From contig JBFJVZ010000185.1 in assembly GCA_041623895.1 (NCBI GenBank), positions 1 through 14,032 on the forward strand: a stretch of DNA of 14,032 nucleotides, written 5' to 3'. Positions within the stretch are counted from its first letter, which is position 1. Every line of letters begins with the position of its first letter. Shown here piece by piece: positions 1-7,935 of the stretch. Source of the DNA: JBFJVZ01 sp041623895 (GTDB lineage Bacteria > Planctomycetota > Planctomycetia > Pirellulales > Pirellulaceae). The notes under the pieces were generated by a model. That model ran no database searches. It saw only the letters and a program-made list of their open reading frames with translations, and was not told the origin of the DNA. The translations under genes were made by a program, and so were the position numbers.

Positions 1-1
1 G

Positions 2-1747
2 GGACAAGGATTCGACCCGGGCGAGATTGGAATCACCGCATTCGAGATGACAAACCATTTCGGCGGCCGGATTCCAGGAGGCGGTTTAGGTGTTGCTCCA
101 CCAGAAAAAGCTGCCGAGCCCGAATCGGCGGATTCTGAAGTCGCCGATCAAGATAACGACGCTGAGAGTGACTCTGCTGAAAAAACGGCCGCCGCGGACG
201 ACGCGGTTTCGCGGTGGGCATTTTCCGGTTCGCTGGAAATCGATTGCATGGTCTGCCACGCGGTCTCCGGCAAGTACGACTTCAATTCCCGGCGAGAGCA
301 AATCGAGCAACAGAACTTTGCTTGGGCCGCCACCGCCGGATTGCGACTGGGACAGGTCGATGGCGACGTTTCCAGAATCAAAGACGATGCCGATCCGAAC
401 GATGACGCGACCAAGGAAAAACTGCCGAAAGTCACTTACGACGCCACGCGATTTTCCGCCGACGGAACGGTGTTCATGGATTTGGTCCGCGAGCCGCCGA
501 GCAACTCGTGTTACCAATGTCACAGCAGTCGCACCGTGACCGCTGCGGGAATCGAGCCGCGCTGGACGCATGACGAGGACGTGCATTTGCAAGCCGGCAT
601 GGTCTGTGCCGATTGCCATCGAAACGGAATCGATCATCACATCGTCCGCGGGTATGCGGGCGAAAATCATCCCAGCGGCCAATCGGTTCACACGCTTTCC
701 TGCCGCGGTTGTCATCTGGGTACGGACCATGGCAATGAAAAGATCAGCGAAGATATTTTCGCTCGCCCCGGGCGGCTTGGTTCGCCCAAGCCCGCACACG
801 CCGGTTTGCCGCCGATTCACTTTGAAAAAATGACTTGCACGGCCTGCCACGGCGGACCGGTGCCCCGTGATCAGGCATTGGGCATCATGACATCACTGGC
901 ACACTCCTTGGGAACAAAGGAACATCGTAGCGGCGCTGAATTGCCGCGGATTGTCGGTCCTGTTTACAGCAAACAAGCTGATGGCGCGGTTGGACCGCAG
1001 CGAGCGATGTGGCCGGCATTTTGGGCAATCATTCAAAATGGCGAAGCGGTGCCAATTCCGCCAGAGAAGACTTACGCGATCACTCGCCGCGCTTTACGTG
1101 TTCGCACAAGCCTTGTCGACGAATTATTGAAACCGAAAATGAGCAGTAAGGTTTTAAGCGAATTGCTGGGTGAAGAACGTGCCAAGGTTGATGCGGCCCA
1201 GTGGAGCGAAGATGAACGCATGAAAGTCGACAAAGCCCAAGCGGAAGCAGGCCGCAAGCTGTTCAATGAAAAGGTGTTCGCTGCGCTGGAAGCAATCGAA
1301 AAAGAATTGCAGGTCGAACAGGCAGCCTACGTATCAACCGGATTTGTGTACGTACGTGGTGACCAGCCGGACACGGTCAAGACGATCGAACTTGACGATC
1401 CAAATGTGACCGGCATGGTCAAGTGGCCGATGGCACACAATGTGCGTCCGGCTGGCTGGTCACTGGGTGTGGGCGGCTGCGTCGAATGTCATCAAGATAA
1501 CGGAAAGATATTCGCATCGACCGTGACGCCGATTGGCCCGGGACCCGACGCCGGCGAACCGTTGACGATGGCGTCGCTGCAAGGCGTCGATCCCGATCAG
1601 CGGCTGGCTTGGAACGAACTATTCAAAGGCCGAAAAGACTTCAAGTACATCATTGGCGGTTCGATTGCGGTGCTGCTGATGATTTTATTCGTTGGCGTGG
1701 GCGCGGTTGCCTCGCGTCTGGCCGGACGTCGCGAACAACCAGTTTGA
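2..1747 (+). CDS. Multihaem c-type cytochrome, six CXXCH motifs, C-terminal membrane anchor (5' partial)
   Basis: Predicted periplasmic electron-transfer protein. The frame is open to the first base of the window. The first internal ATG (position 47) is not followed by a signal peptide, which a haem-c protein needs for export, so the true N-terminus is probably upstream. Counting from that ATG, haem-binding CXXCH motifs lie at residues 67-71, 155-159, 187-191, 219-223, 264-268 and 478-482. Extra histidines near them (for example H180, H197, H198, H215, H251 and H258) could be distal axial ligands. A low-complexity acidic Ala/Glu/Asp stretch covers residues 20-55, and a charged, probably helical section covers about 360-425. 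One hydrophobic helix at about 533-557 followed by Arg-rich residues suggests a tail anchored in the membrane with haems outside. The next gene starts 19 nt after the stop and may be its membrane partner. I do not recognise the exact family; an enzymatic role such as a reductase is possible but not shown. Confidence 0.85.
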   Translation, partial: GQGFDPGEIGITAFEMTNHFGGRIPGGGLGVAPPEKAAEPESADSEVADQDNDAESDSAEKTAAADDAVSRWAFSGSLEIDCMVCHAVSGKYDFNSRREQIEQQNFAWAATAGLRLGQVDGDVSRIKDDADPNDDATKEKLPKVTYDATRFSADGTVFMDLVREPPSNSCYQCHSSRTVTAAGIEPRWTHDEDVHLQAGMVCADCHRNGIDHHIVRGYAGENHPSGQSVHTLSCRGCHLGTDHGNEKISEDIFARPGRLGSPKPAHAGLPPIHFEKMTCTACHGGPVPRDQALGIMTSLAHSLGTKEHRSGAELPRIVGPVYSKQADGAVGPQRAMWPAFWAIIQNGEAVPIPPEKTYAITRRALRVRTSLVDELLKPKMSSKVLSELLGEERAKVDAAQWSEDERMKVDKAQAEAGRKLFNEKVFAALEAIEKELQVEQAAYVSTGFVYVRGDQPDTVKTIELDDPNVTGMVKWPMAHNVRPAGWSLGVGGCVECHQDNGKIFASTVTPIGPGPDAGEPLTMASLQGVDPDQRLAWNELFKGRKDFKYIIGGSIAVLLMILFVGVGAVASRLAGRREQPV

Positions 1748-1753
1748 GCAAGC

Positions 1754-1757
1754 GGAG
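1754..1757 (+). promoter_or_regulatory. Ribosome binding site for the four-helix membrane protein
   Basis: GGAG lies 9 nt before the ATG at 1767. It selects this start over an upstream in-frame ATG at 1692, which would lie inside the cytochrome gene and would put a polar extension before the first membrane helix. Confidence 0.6.
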
Positions 1758-1766
1758 CATGCAGCC

Positions 1767-2207
1767 ATGAAGGTCTTGGTCGATCGAATCCTGTTAGTTT
1801 TATTGTTTGTTGTCATCTTCGCGGCGTCCGCGACCGCCGCGCTCCCGGAATTTTTCGGTGCTGACCATCTGGGCGGCGCGCTGCTACTCGCTCACATGTT
1901 CTCCAGCGGCGGGCTGGTGTTCCTGCTGCCAATATTCGCGTTGTTTTGGCTTTTTTCCTGCATTAGCTCGGCGACCTCGGGTGCACTCCAGCGGCTAGGT
2001 TTTTGGTTGTTGGTCAGCAGTGGGTTACTGACGATTGCAACCATTTTCGCATGCATGTTGCCCTATCCATCCACCGAGCAGATGGAACAATTAATCAAGC
2101 TACACGGCTACGCGGGATTTGCGATGGTCCCGGCACTGTTTGTACTGATGATCGGGGCGGCGCGATGGCGCAGCATCCAACGGGCACGATCCTCGACACT
2201 TGGATGA
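1767..2207 (+). CDS. Small four-helix membrane protein, possible b-type cytochrome subunit
   Basis: 146 residues with about four hydrophobic helices at 5-25, 37-66, 77-98 and 114-132. Histidines at 34, 43 and 113 lie in or at the ends of helices. H43 follows a short Leu/Ala run and precedes a Gly-rich turn, an arrangement reminiscent of haem-b ligands in cytochrome b561-like membrane subunits. No haem-c motif is present. The gene follows the multihaem cytochrome by 19 nt on the same strand, so co-transcription is likely, and together they could form a membrane module passing electrons between the quinone pool and periplasmic haems. That role is inferred from context and histidine placement only. 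The last 100 nt overlap the antisense peptidase gene. The start is supported by a GGAG 9 nt upstream. Confidence 0.75.
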   Translation: MKVLVDRILLVLLFVVIFAASATAALPEFFGADHLGGALLLAHMFSSGGLVFLLPIFALFWLFSCISSATSGALQRLGFWLLVSSGLLTIATIFACMLPYPSTEQMEQLIKLHGYAGFAMVPALFVLMIGAARWRSIQRARSSTLG

Positions 2208-3385
2208 AGCCACGTCGCACGCCGCGATTCCGGATGGTCAATCGTGACCCGCAGCAGTGCACTGCTGAGTGCTTCGCTGGCGGCACGATAAGTATTTGGG
2301 ATGTCATCACATTGCTCGTGGATTCTTTCGGCAAGCTTGCAGGCTTGGATATCCGCGTCAAATTCTGTCCGATAAGCAACGATCCGAAGAATAACCAACG
2401 TTGTTAAGATGCCGACTCCGCTGCCAATCACGACCGCCCATGAGACATCACCCAAGGTCTTCGTCACCAACGTGCCGATGATCCAAGCCGGCAGTACGGC
2501 CAGCATTCGTAGTGGCAGGTGATTGCGGCGAAGATGAGCCGCTTCGTGTAACAAGACCATCGCGATTTGTTCTCGCGGCAGTTCGTCCAACAAACGGTCC
2601 GACACCAGTAGCGTGCGGAAGCGGCGCAAGAAGCCCGCGACCACCGCGTTGTAGGCGCGGCCGCCCGTTTCCCAACGTAAAGCCGTCATGCTGCCGACAC
2701 CAGCGGCCAACGTGATGCTTTCGATCCAGCGGCTCGTTTCTACATTGATTGTCGATGTGGGAAATAGGTGGCGGATCATTGTCGGGATCATCGTCGGGAT
2801 GGCAATGATGGCAAACCCAATCGCCACAATGCCTGCCGCCTCCGAGTGGATGGGCAGCAAACCGATCAGGTCAACCAGCCCCATCAACAACACCACGGGA
2901 ACGACCAACCAGGCCAGTCCGCTCCGAAATGCGGAGACGATCGCACGCAAGTAACCGCCAATCCCTGGCTCGCAGTAGTCCATGCAGACACCGTAGTCGT
3001 GCTCTGCCGACCAAGTTGCTGCAACCATGATCAATCCGGGCGCCAGCAAGATGATCGCCTGCAAGAACATCGAATTGGCAAGCATTGGAACGGCGTCCAG
3101 AACGGGCGCAAGTCCAAATCCCCAAAGGCACAACACGACCACACCCATTGAAAGCCAGCGAAACGCTTCCAGTTGTCTTTCAAGCCATCGCGCGCCAGCA
3201 AGAGCGTCCAGGTCATCGCTGCGAACCTGGCGGGCAACCACACGACCGCCGAAATGACATAACAGCGACCACATCCCCACCATGGCGACGGTCGCCAAAC
3301 ATGAGAACAGCGGATCGATTTCCCCCGGCGGCAGCGAACCGCAACTGAGCGAAATGATGACGAGGAGAAAATAAAACAGCTGCAT
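2108..3385 (-). CDS. M48-type membrane zinc metallopeptidase
   Basis: 425 residues, polytopic membrane protein with hydrophobic segments at about 1-12, 26-45, 78-98, 105-125, 155-178, 182-205, 293-309 and 315-335. The HEAAH zinc site is at 280-284. The third ligand is probably E341 in TEFDAD (340-345), with D345 in the family position. HPSVEDR at 394-400 matches the conserved C-terminal motif of M48 peptidases (HtpX/Ste24/BlaR1-like fold), and NAVVAGF at 246-252 fits the strand before the active-site helix. It should therefore cleave membrane or misfolded proteins, but the substrate is unknown. I chose the ATG at 3385 because the open frame upstream of it runs through an intergenic inverted repeat and reads as non-protein sequence. 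No clear Shine-Dalgarno is visible. The 3' end overlaps the convergent membrane-protein gene by 100 nt. No antibiotic-sensor domain or partner repressor is next to it. Confidence 0.85.
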   Translation of the reverse strand: MQLFYFLLVIISLSCGSLPPGEIDPLFSCLATVAMVGMWSLLCHFGGRVVARQVRSDDLDALAGARWLERQLEAFRWLSMGVVVLCLWGFGLAPVLDAVPMLANSMFLQAIILLAPGLIMVAATWSAEHDYGVCMDYCEPGIGGYLRAIVSAFRSGLAWLVVPVVLLMGLVDLIGLLPIHSEAAGIVAIGFAIIAIPTMIPTMIRHLFPTSTINVETSRWIESITLAAGVGSMTALRWETGGRAYNAVVAGFLRRFRTLLVSDRLLDELPREQIAMVLLHEAAHLRRNHLPLRMLAVLPAWIIGTLVTKTLGDVSWAVVIGSGVGILTTLVILRIVAYRTEFDADIQACKLAERIHEQCDDIPNTYRAASEALSSALLRVTIDHPESRRATWLHPSVEDRARWMLRHRAAPIISTNSAGTIANPA

Positions 3386-3638
3386 GCGTTGGCCATCAAT
3401 CGTGGTGGGGAGTGAAAGGGCCGAGTCTAGCTGATGGTTTCGGGCAAGCTGGCAAGTTCGAGTCGAAATGCTGGTATCCGTACAAAGGCATGAGGAATTT
3501 GATGGTTTTACCGTTTCCAACGCAGCCCCGTGGAGTTCTGCTAGCCCTGGCCCGCTCTGGACTTGAGGTCTGGGGTGATGAAAAACACGGGTATCTACGT
3601 TTTTCTGTTGCTCGTGAAAGACAAGTTTCCCAACCGCT

Positions 3639-3710
3639 GGGAGGGCGACGCTCCCGCGGAGCCGCAAAGCGTTTTCCGAGGATTCGGCTCGGCGGGAGCC
3701 TCGCCCTCCC
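3639..3710. repeat. Intergenic inverted repeat, 26-nt arms
   Basis: The left arm is at 3639-3664 and the right arm at 3685-3710, with a 20-nt spacer. The right arm is the reverse complement of the left with two mismatches out of 26. The arms are GC-rich, starting GGGAGGGCGA. Translated in various frames the element gives Gly/Ala/Pro/Ser-rich peptides. From memory, similar peptides recur as spurious ORFs in Rhodopirellula-type genomes, which suggests a dispersed REP-like repeat. There is no T-run after either arm, so it does not look like a simple intrinsic terminator. Confidence 0.75.
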
Positions 3711-3877
3711 GTGAAACTCCCGGGAGCTGCAAATCTCGCAACATTTGAACATTTGCCGCTACAAATAAATGCTCTTGACTGCCGCGGGTCAGCTCCACAT
3801 GATCGCCAATTGCGCGAGGCGGAATCTGGGTGGCTGAAAAAATGCCAGCGGATTTGTTACGCTGCAAAGGAGTGCGT

Positions 3878-3988
3878 TTGATCGAAATTTGCCTGTTCGT
3901 CACCTCAGGTGACTCCGCGTCGTTGCGGCGGGTGGACCGATCAAGAGAGTTTCGCCAGTCTTGTTCAGGGCGAGACCAACAGGGATGA
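3878..3988 (+). CDS. Possible 36-codon leader ORF upstream of dnaG
   Basis: A TTG start at 3878 is preceded, 5 nt away, by AAAGGAG (3866-3872), one of the better Shine-Dalgarno matches in the window. The frame runs 36 codons to a TGA at 3986-3988. That stop overlaps an ATG at 3985 as ATGA, and this ATG is an alternative in-frame dnaG start. The peptide resembles no family I know, is Ser/Arg-rich and has no signal or membrane segment. The frame contains the 15-bp palindrome at 3899-3913. It may be a leader peptide coupled to dnaG translation, or chance. Confidence 0.25.
   Translation: MIEICLFVTSGDSASLRRVDRSREFRQSCSGRDQQG
3899..3913. promoter_or_regulatory. 15-bp palindrome upstream of dnaG, operator candidate
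   Basis: GTCACCTCAGGTGAC has 7-bp perfect arms around a single central base, the symmetry expected for a dimeric repressor site. It lies about 155 nt before the dnaG start, in the divergent region, so it could control dnaG-rpoD or the peptidase gene. No known regulator is assigned. Confidence 0.3.
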
Positions 3989-4057
3989 ACGGGTCCGCGG
4001 CAGCGGACATCCGTCGATCGCTGACGGTTTTGTCGGAATCGCTGGCCGCCTTTCACT

Positions 4058-4061
4058 GGAG
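4058..4061 (+). promoter_or_regulatory. Ribosome binding site selecting the TTG start of dnaG
   Basis: GGAG ends 7 nt before TTG 4069. From this codon the protein begins Met-Ser-Asn-Pro-Ala-Asp-Phe-Asp, the normal distance before the DnaG zinc finger. In-frame ATGs at 3961 and 3985 would add 36 or 28 residues with no family counterpart. Confidence 0.55.
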
Positions 4062-4068
4062 TTGTCGT

Positions 4069-5994
4069 TTGTCCAATCCCGCGGACTTCGACTTGAAAGA
4101 GCGAGTACGTAGCGCGGTTGACATCGTGGATGTCATCGGTGCGACGTTGGAGTTGCATCCTGCCGGTCGCAATTATCTTGCCCGCTGCCCGTGGCACAAT
4201 GATCGCCGACCGTCGTTGACCGTCAATCGACAGCGACAGACTTGGAAGTGTTGGCCGTGTGACATCGGGGGTGACGTTTTCAGTTTCGTGATGAAGCGTG
4301 ACGGCGTCGACTTTCCAACCGCTCTGCGAATGCTGGCGGAACAAGCCGGCATCCCCATCGAACAATACAGTCGCGGCAAGAAGTCCGACCCCGGCAGCCC
4401 GGATGACAAAGCAACGCTGTTAAGTGCGATGCAGATTGTGGCGGACGCTTACTTTCAACAGCTCGCTGATCCCAAGACCGACGATGCCAAGATTGCCCGC
4501 GACTACTTGGCAGAACGGGGAATCGACGACGAAAACCGACAGCGTTTTCAAATCGGATTTGCTCCCGATTCCTGGAGTTTTGCGGTTGATCTGCTGCGCA
4601 AGAACGGCTTCAGCGGCGCGGTTGCGGAGGCCGCCGGTGTGGCGTCCAGGAAACGATCCGGTCAAGGTTTTGTCGACATGTTTCGTGGTCGGTTGATGTT
4701 TCCAATCCACGATCTGCAAAATCGACCGATCTCGCTGGGCGGGCGCGTGATCCCCGCAATTGCCCAGCGACACGGCGAGAACGCAGGCGGCAAATACATC
4801 AACGGTCGGGAAACGAAGCTATTTCGCAAATCACATCAACTGTACGGTTTGCAGTTAGCTCGCGAGGCGATTCGGCGTGATGGCGAAGCATTGGTGATGG
4901 AAGGATACACCGATGTTGTGGCCGCTCGGCAAGCAGGCGTCGAGCCGGTAGTTGCCGTCTTGGGAACGGCGTTGGGAACGGAGCACATTCAGATTCTGAA
5001 TCGCTTTGCCGACCGCGTGGTCCTGGTGCTGGATGGAGATGCTGCCGGCCAGCGCCGCGCTGACGAGGTTTTGGAATTGTTCGTGGTGGCCGACGTAGAC
5101 TTGAGGATTTTGACCCTGCCCGACGGGACGGACCCGGCAGATTACTTGGCCGCTCACGGGGCCGATGCTTTCCAGGATCTGGTCTCCAGCGCTCCCGATG
5201 CGTTGGATCACAAACTTAGTCGTCTGACCACTGGTATCGACATCACCAGAGACACCCACGCGGTAACATCGGCGATCGATTCCATGCTGGGAGTAATCGC
5301 GAAAGGATCTCGTGCCGGCACACTAAGAACCGACCAGATGATGCTGCGAATGGCACGCACGTTCGGCATCGGCACGGAGCGACTGACCGACAGGCTCAAG
5401 CAGATTCGGGCACAGAATCAACGCCGCCAAGTGACGAGGGCGGGAATTTCCGGTGTGCGAGAGTTTGATCCCAATCAAGCATTTGCCGAATCCGCAGAAT
5501 CCACGGATCAAGTTTCGCGACCGGCGGCACAAAACGTTACGTTTGCCCCTCAGCCTTTAGAAGGAATCGATCGTGAACTATTTGAGACGTTCATCGAATC
5601 GCCCGAAGTCGCGGCCGTAGCCGTGGAAGCGATCGACCCGGACTGGCTGGAATCGATAACAGCCAAAATGCTGTTGTCGGCTTATCAAGACTTGGAACTC
5701 GCCGGCCGCGAATTGGACGTCGATTCGGTGTTGCTGATCCTGGAAAACGAGTACCTGAAGAATCAAGTTGTTTCGCTAGAAAGCCGGGTTCGTCAGCGGC
5801 AAGGGAAATCGATTCAAACTGCCGAGGAGCGATACAGCGCAATCATGCAACGCTACCGAGAACGAGAATCGGCTGCGGAAAAGACTCGTCAAATCGCTAA
5901 GCTGGAAACCGCTTCGCTGGGGCCGGAGGAGGAGGACGCGCTGCTAAAGGAATTATTCGAGGCGGAACGTGCGCGTCACATCAAAACGGATTGA
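4069..5994 (+). CDS. dnaG: DNA primase DnaG
   Basis: 641 residues from the TTG start. The protein synthesises RNA primers for the replication fork and works with the replicative helicase. The N-terminal zinc-binding domain has ligands C40, H43, C61 and C64 (CPWH and CWPC), a CHC2-type finger. The RNA-polymerase core carries ISLGGRVI at 221-228 and KYINGRETKLF at 242-252. The TOPRIM fold shows EGYTD at 278-282 (E278 catalytic) and DGD at 322-324 for metal binding, followed by PDGTDPADYL at 351-360. Residues from about 500 to the end form the helical C-terminal domain expected to contact DnaB; about 560-635 is highly charged. Length is usual for the family. rpoD follows 250 nt downstream on the same strand, the classic macromolecular-synthesis arrangement, but without an rpsU gene in front. 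An ATG at 3985 is the main alternative start. Confidence 0.95.
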   Translation: MSNPADFDLKERVRSAVDIVDVIGATLELHPAGRNYLARCPWHNDRRPSLTVNRQRQTWKCWPCDIGGDVFSFVMKRDGVDFPTALRMLAEQAGIPIEQYSRGKKSDPGSPDDKATLLSAMQIVADAYFQQLADPKTDDAKIARDYLAERGIDDENRQRFQIGFAPDSWSFAVDLLRKNGFSGAVAEAAGVASRKRSGQGFVDMFRGRLMFPIHDLQNRPISLGGRVIPAIAQRHGENAGGKYINGRETKLFRKSHQLYGLQLAREAIRRDGEALVMEGYTDVVAARQAGVEPVVAVLGTALGTEHIQILNRFADRVVLVLDGDAAGQRRADEVLELFVVADVDLRILTLPDGTDPADYLAAHGADAFQDLVSSAPDALDHKLSRLTTGIDITRDTHAVTSAIDSMLGVIAKGSRAGTLRTDQMMLRMARTFGIGTERLTDRLKQIRAQNQRRQVTRAGISGVREFDPNQAFAESAESTDQVSRPAAQNVTFAPQPLEGIDRELFETFIESPEVAAVAVEAIDPDWLESITAKMLLSAYQDLELAGRELDVDSVLLILENEYLKNQVVSLESRVRQRQGKSIQTAEERYSAIMQRYRERESAAEKTRQIAKLETASLGPEEEDALLKELFEAERARHIKTD

Positions 5995-6058
5995 TTTGAA
6001 GTTTCTTTCCCAATTGACCAAAACTGGACTTGAAACAATTCTTAGAACAGAACATGTT

Positions 6059-6223
6059 GTCCGCCCCAAAAGTCGGACGCCAATTTTCATCTAACTCAGG
6101 GAGCCAATACAAGCAAAGCAAAGCATTACTGGTGAGGGCAGTTCCACGCCCGTTGTCGAAGCGACACGGTTGTGGAGCACGAAAATGGATTTTCTCTCGG
6201 ACCCAACGTGTCTTTTTCGACAC
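6059..6223 (+). other. Leader between dnaG and rpoD with three small hairpins
   Basis: The 250-nt gap (5995-6244) has no gene. It contains three small inverted repeats: GTCCG/CGGAC at 6059-6063 and 6074-6078; TGTCG/CGACA at 6154-6158 and 6162-6166 with a 3-nt loop; and GTGTC/GACAC at 6208-6212 and 6219-6223 with a T-rich 6-nt loop, ending 9 nt before the rpoD ribosome binding site. The gap is long enough for a separate rpoD promoter, but no convincing -35/-10 pair was found. The hairpins are short and may be chance. Confidence 0.3.
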
Positions 6224-6232
6224 AACAAAACA

Positions 6233-6237
6233 TGAGG
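6233..6237 (+). promoter_or_regulatory. Ribosome binding site of rpoD
   Basis: TGAGG ends 7 nt before the ATG at 6245 and supports it over a second in-frame ATG at 6254. Confidence 0.5.
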
Positions 6238-6244
6238 TTTTGAA

Positions 6245-7909
6245 ATGCAATCGATGGACCAAAATCTTTCTCTTCTGATCGCTCGCGGCGCCAAGGATGG
6301 CGTGCTCACGTTTGATGAGGTCAACGCGTATCTACCCGACGAAGACGTGAATCCTGAGAAACTGGATCAACTCTTGTTGGCGATCGAGCGGCATGGAATC
6401 AAGCTGGTTGAAGTATCCTGCAACGCACAGAAAGCGCTGTCAGTACACGCTCCGGAGCCAAACGTTCGCGAAATGCGTGACTGCGGCGAGGAGGCTGCCG
6501 AGGTGACCTTGGTCACAGCCGAGTTGCCGAGAGCGAGTGAGGATCCGATCCGCATGTACCTGAGTCAAATGGCGGAGATCCCCTTGTTGACTCGCGAAGA
6601 AGAGATTTTTCTGGCCAAGAAGATCGAAATTACCCGCAAACAATTTCGCCGCGCGCTGCTGGAGTCCGACTATGCTTTGCGCAACACCGTGGCTATTTTG
6701 AAACGAGTTCACACCGGTGAGTTGCCTTTCGATCGCACGATCAAAGTTTCTTTGACCGAGCGATTGACCAAGGAACAGATCTCCGCTCGCATGCCGCACA
6801 ATTTGCGCACGCTGGACCGCTTGATCCGTCAGAACAAGATGGACTTTGACATGCTGGTCCGAAAAAGCACATCGCCCCGACTAAAAGCGGAAGTCCGGCG
6901 GCGTTTCCTTCGCAATCGTTGCAAGTGCCTGCAACTGGTTGAAGAACTCAGTCTCCGCAGCCGCCGCGTCACACCGCTGTTGAAGCAATTGGAAGAGATT
7001 TCCCGGCGAATGAATTTCATCCGTCAGCGACTTGCTCAGCTTGGCGCCGATGCCGCCAGCCGCGACGAGGCAGCGGATCTTCGCCAAGAGCTCCGCGAGT
7101 TGATGCTGGTAACCCAAGAAAGCCCAACCAGCTTGCACAATCGCATGGTCAAGGCACGCCGGCACTTTGAAGAATACGAAGCGACCAAACGCCAGCTCAG
7201 TAGCGGCAATTTGAGACTCGTCGTTTCCATCGCCAAGAAGTATCGTAATCGTGGCCTGTCATTCTTGGACTTGATCCAAGAAGGCAACACGGGATTGATG
7301 CGCGCGGTCGACAAATACGAGTACCGTCGCGGATTCAAATTCAGCACCTATGCAACCTGGTGGATTCGCCAGGCGATTACCCGCGCGATCGCGGATCAAG
7401 CGAGAACCATTCGTATTCCCGTGCACATGATCGATGTGCTGAGCAAGTTGCGGCAGGCGCAAAAACGACTGACACAACAACTGAAACGCGAACCGACCTA
7501 CGAAGAAATCGCTGAGGACACCGAGGTGCCGCTGGAGGAAGTCCGCCGCGTAATGGATATCGGACGTCATCCGGTCAGCCTGGATCGTCCCGTCGGTGAA
7601 GGCGAAGACAGCAGTTTTGGCGAATTCATTGAGGACAACGAGGACGCCAATCCGGTTCAGGTCGCTGCCGGAGGCATTCTTCGCAGCAAGATCGACGAAT
7701 TATTGAAGACGTTGACGTTCCGCGAACGCGAGATTATCCGACTGCGTTACGGATTGGTGGACGGCTACAGTTACACGCTGGAAGAGTGCGGACGGATCTT
7801 CAAGGTCACGCGGGAACGCGTCAGGCAAATCGAAGCCAAGGCGGTCGCAAAGCTGAAAAGCCCATCGCGTGCCGACCGTTTGGCCGCGTTTTTGAAAACC
7901 GCAGCTTAG
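6245..7909 (+). CDS. rpoD: RNA polymerase primary sigma factor RpoD (sigma-70 family)
   Basis: 554 residues. The protein directs core RNA polymerase to housekeeping promoters. Region 1.1 is at about 5-75, including LTFDEVNAYLPDEDVNPEKL (21-40), which marks a primary rather than alternative sigma. Region 1.2 starts at DPIRMYL (100-106). A long non-conserved helical region (about 130-310) follows. Region 2 at about 316-390 includes NLRLVVSIAKKY (322-333), DLIQEGN (342-348), RGFKFSTYATWWIRQAI (362-378) and the -10 recognition segment. Region 3 is at about 395-470 with the finger GEGEDSSFGEF at 451-461. Region 4 is at about 480-545, with the -35 binding helix-turn-helix at about 510-537 ending VRQIEAKAVAKL (527-538). 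No key region is missing. It follows dnaG on the same strand and is followed by hairpins and the convergent SPFH gene. Confidence 0.97.
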   Translation: MQSMDQNLSLLIARGAKDGVLTFDEVNAYLPDEDVNPEKLDQLLLAIERHGIKLVEVSCNAQKALSVHAPEPNVREMRDCGEEAAEVTLVTAELPRASEDPIRMYLSQMAEIPLLTREEEIFLAKKIEITRKQFRRALLESDYALRNTVAILKRVHTGELPFDRTIKVSLTERLTKEQISARMPHNLRTLDRLIRQNKMDFDMLVRKSTSPRLKAEVRRRFLRNRCKCLQLVEELSLRSRRVTPLLKQLEEISRRMNFIRQRLAQLGADAASRDEAADLRQELRELMLVTQESPTSLHNRMVKARRHFEEYEATKRQLSSGNLRLVVSIAKKYRNRGLSFLDLIQEGNTGLMRAVDKYEYRRGFKFSTYATWWIRQAITRAIADQARTIRIPVHMIDVLSKLRQAQKRLTQQLKREPTYEEIAEDTEVPLEEVRRVMDIGRHPVSLDRPVGEGEDSSFGEFIEDNEDANPVQVAAGGILRSKIDELLKTLTFREREIIRLRYGLVDGYSYTLEECGRIFKVTRERVRQIEAKAVAKLKSPSRADRLAAFLKTAA

Positions 7910-7935
7910 TGGTTCGTCAGCCGAATCAAGGCAAG

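Larger units (their letters stand above)
3386..4068. other. Divergent intergenic region between the M48 peptidase and dnaG
   Basis: 683 nt without a convincing protein gene. It should carry promoters for both flanking genes, but I could not pick confident -35/-10 pairs. It holds a long inverted repeat at 3639-3710, a 10-bp perfect palindrome at 3717-3726 (CTCCCGGGAG), a 15-bp palindrome at 3899-3913 and a possible 36-codon leader ORF at 3878-3988. Longer open frames on both strands here read through the inverted repeat or run antisense to dnaG and look spurious. Confidence 0.6.

Noticed and set aside
86..850. 254-codon open frame on the minus strand
   Set aside because: It is antisense to the cytochrome gene, with the six-haem CXXCH pattern clearly on the plus strand, and the translation has no family features.
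3386..3667. 94-residue N-terminal extension of the M48 peptidase
   Set aside because: The extension translates part of the inverted repeat and intergenic DNA. A membrane segment starts directly at the ATG at 3385, which is a natural N-terminus.
3595..4365. 256-codon open frame on the minus strand upstream of and into dnaG
   Set aside because: It runs antisense through the dnaG zinc-finger region and across the 3639-3710 inverted repeat; low-complexity translation without domains.
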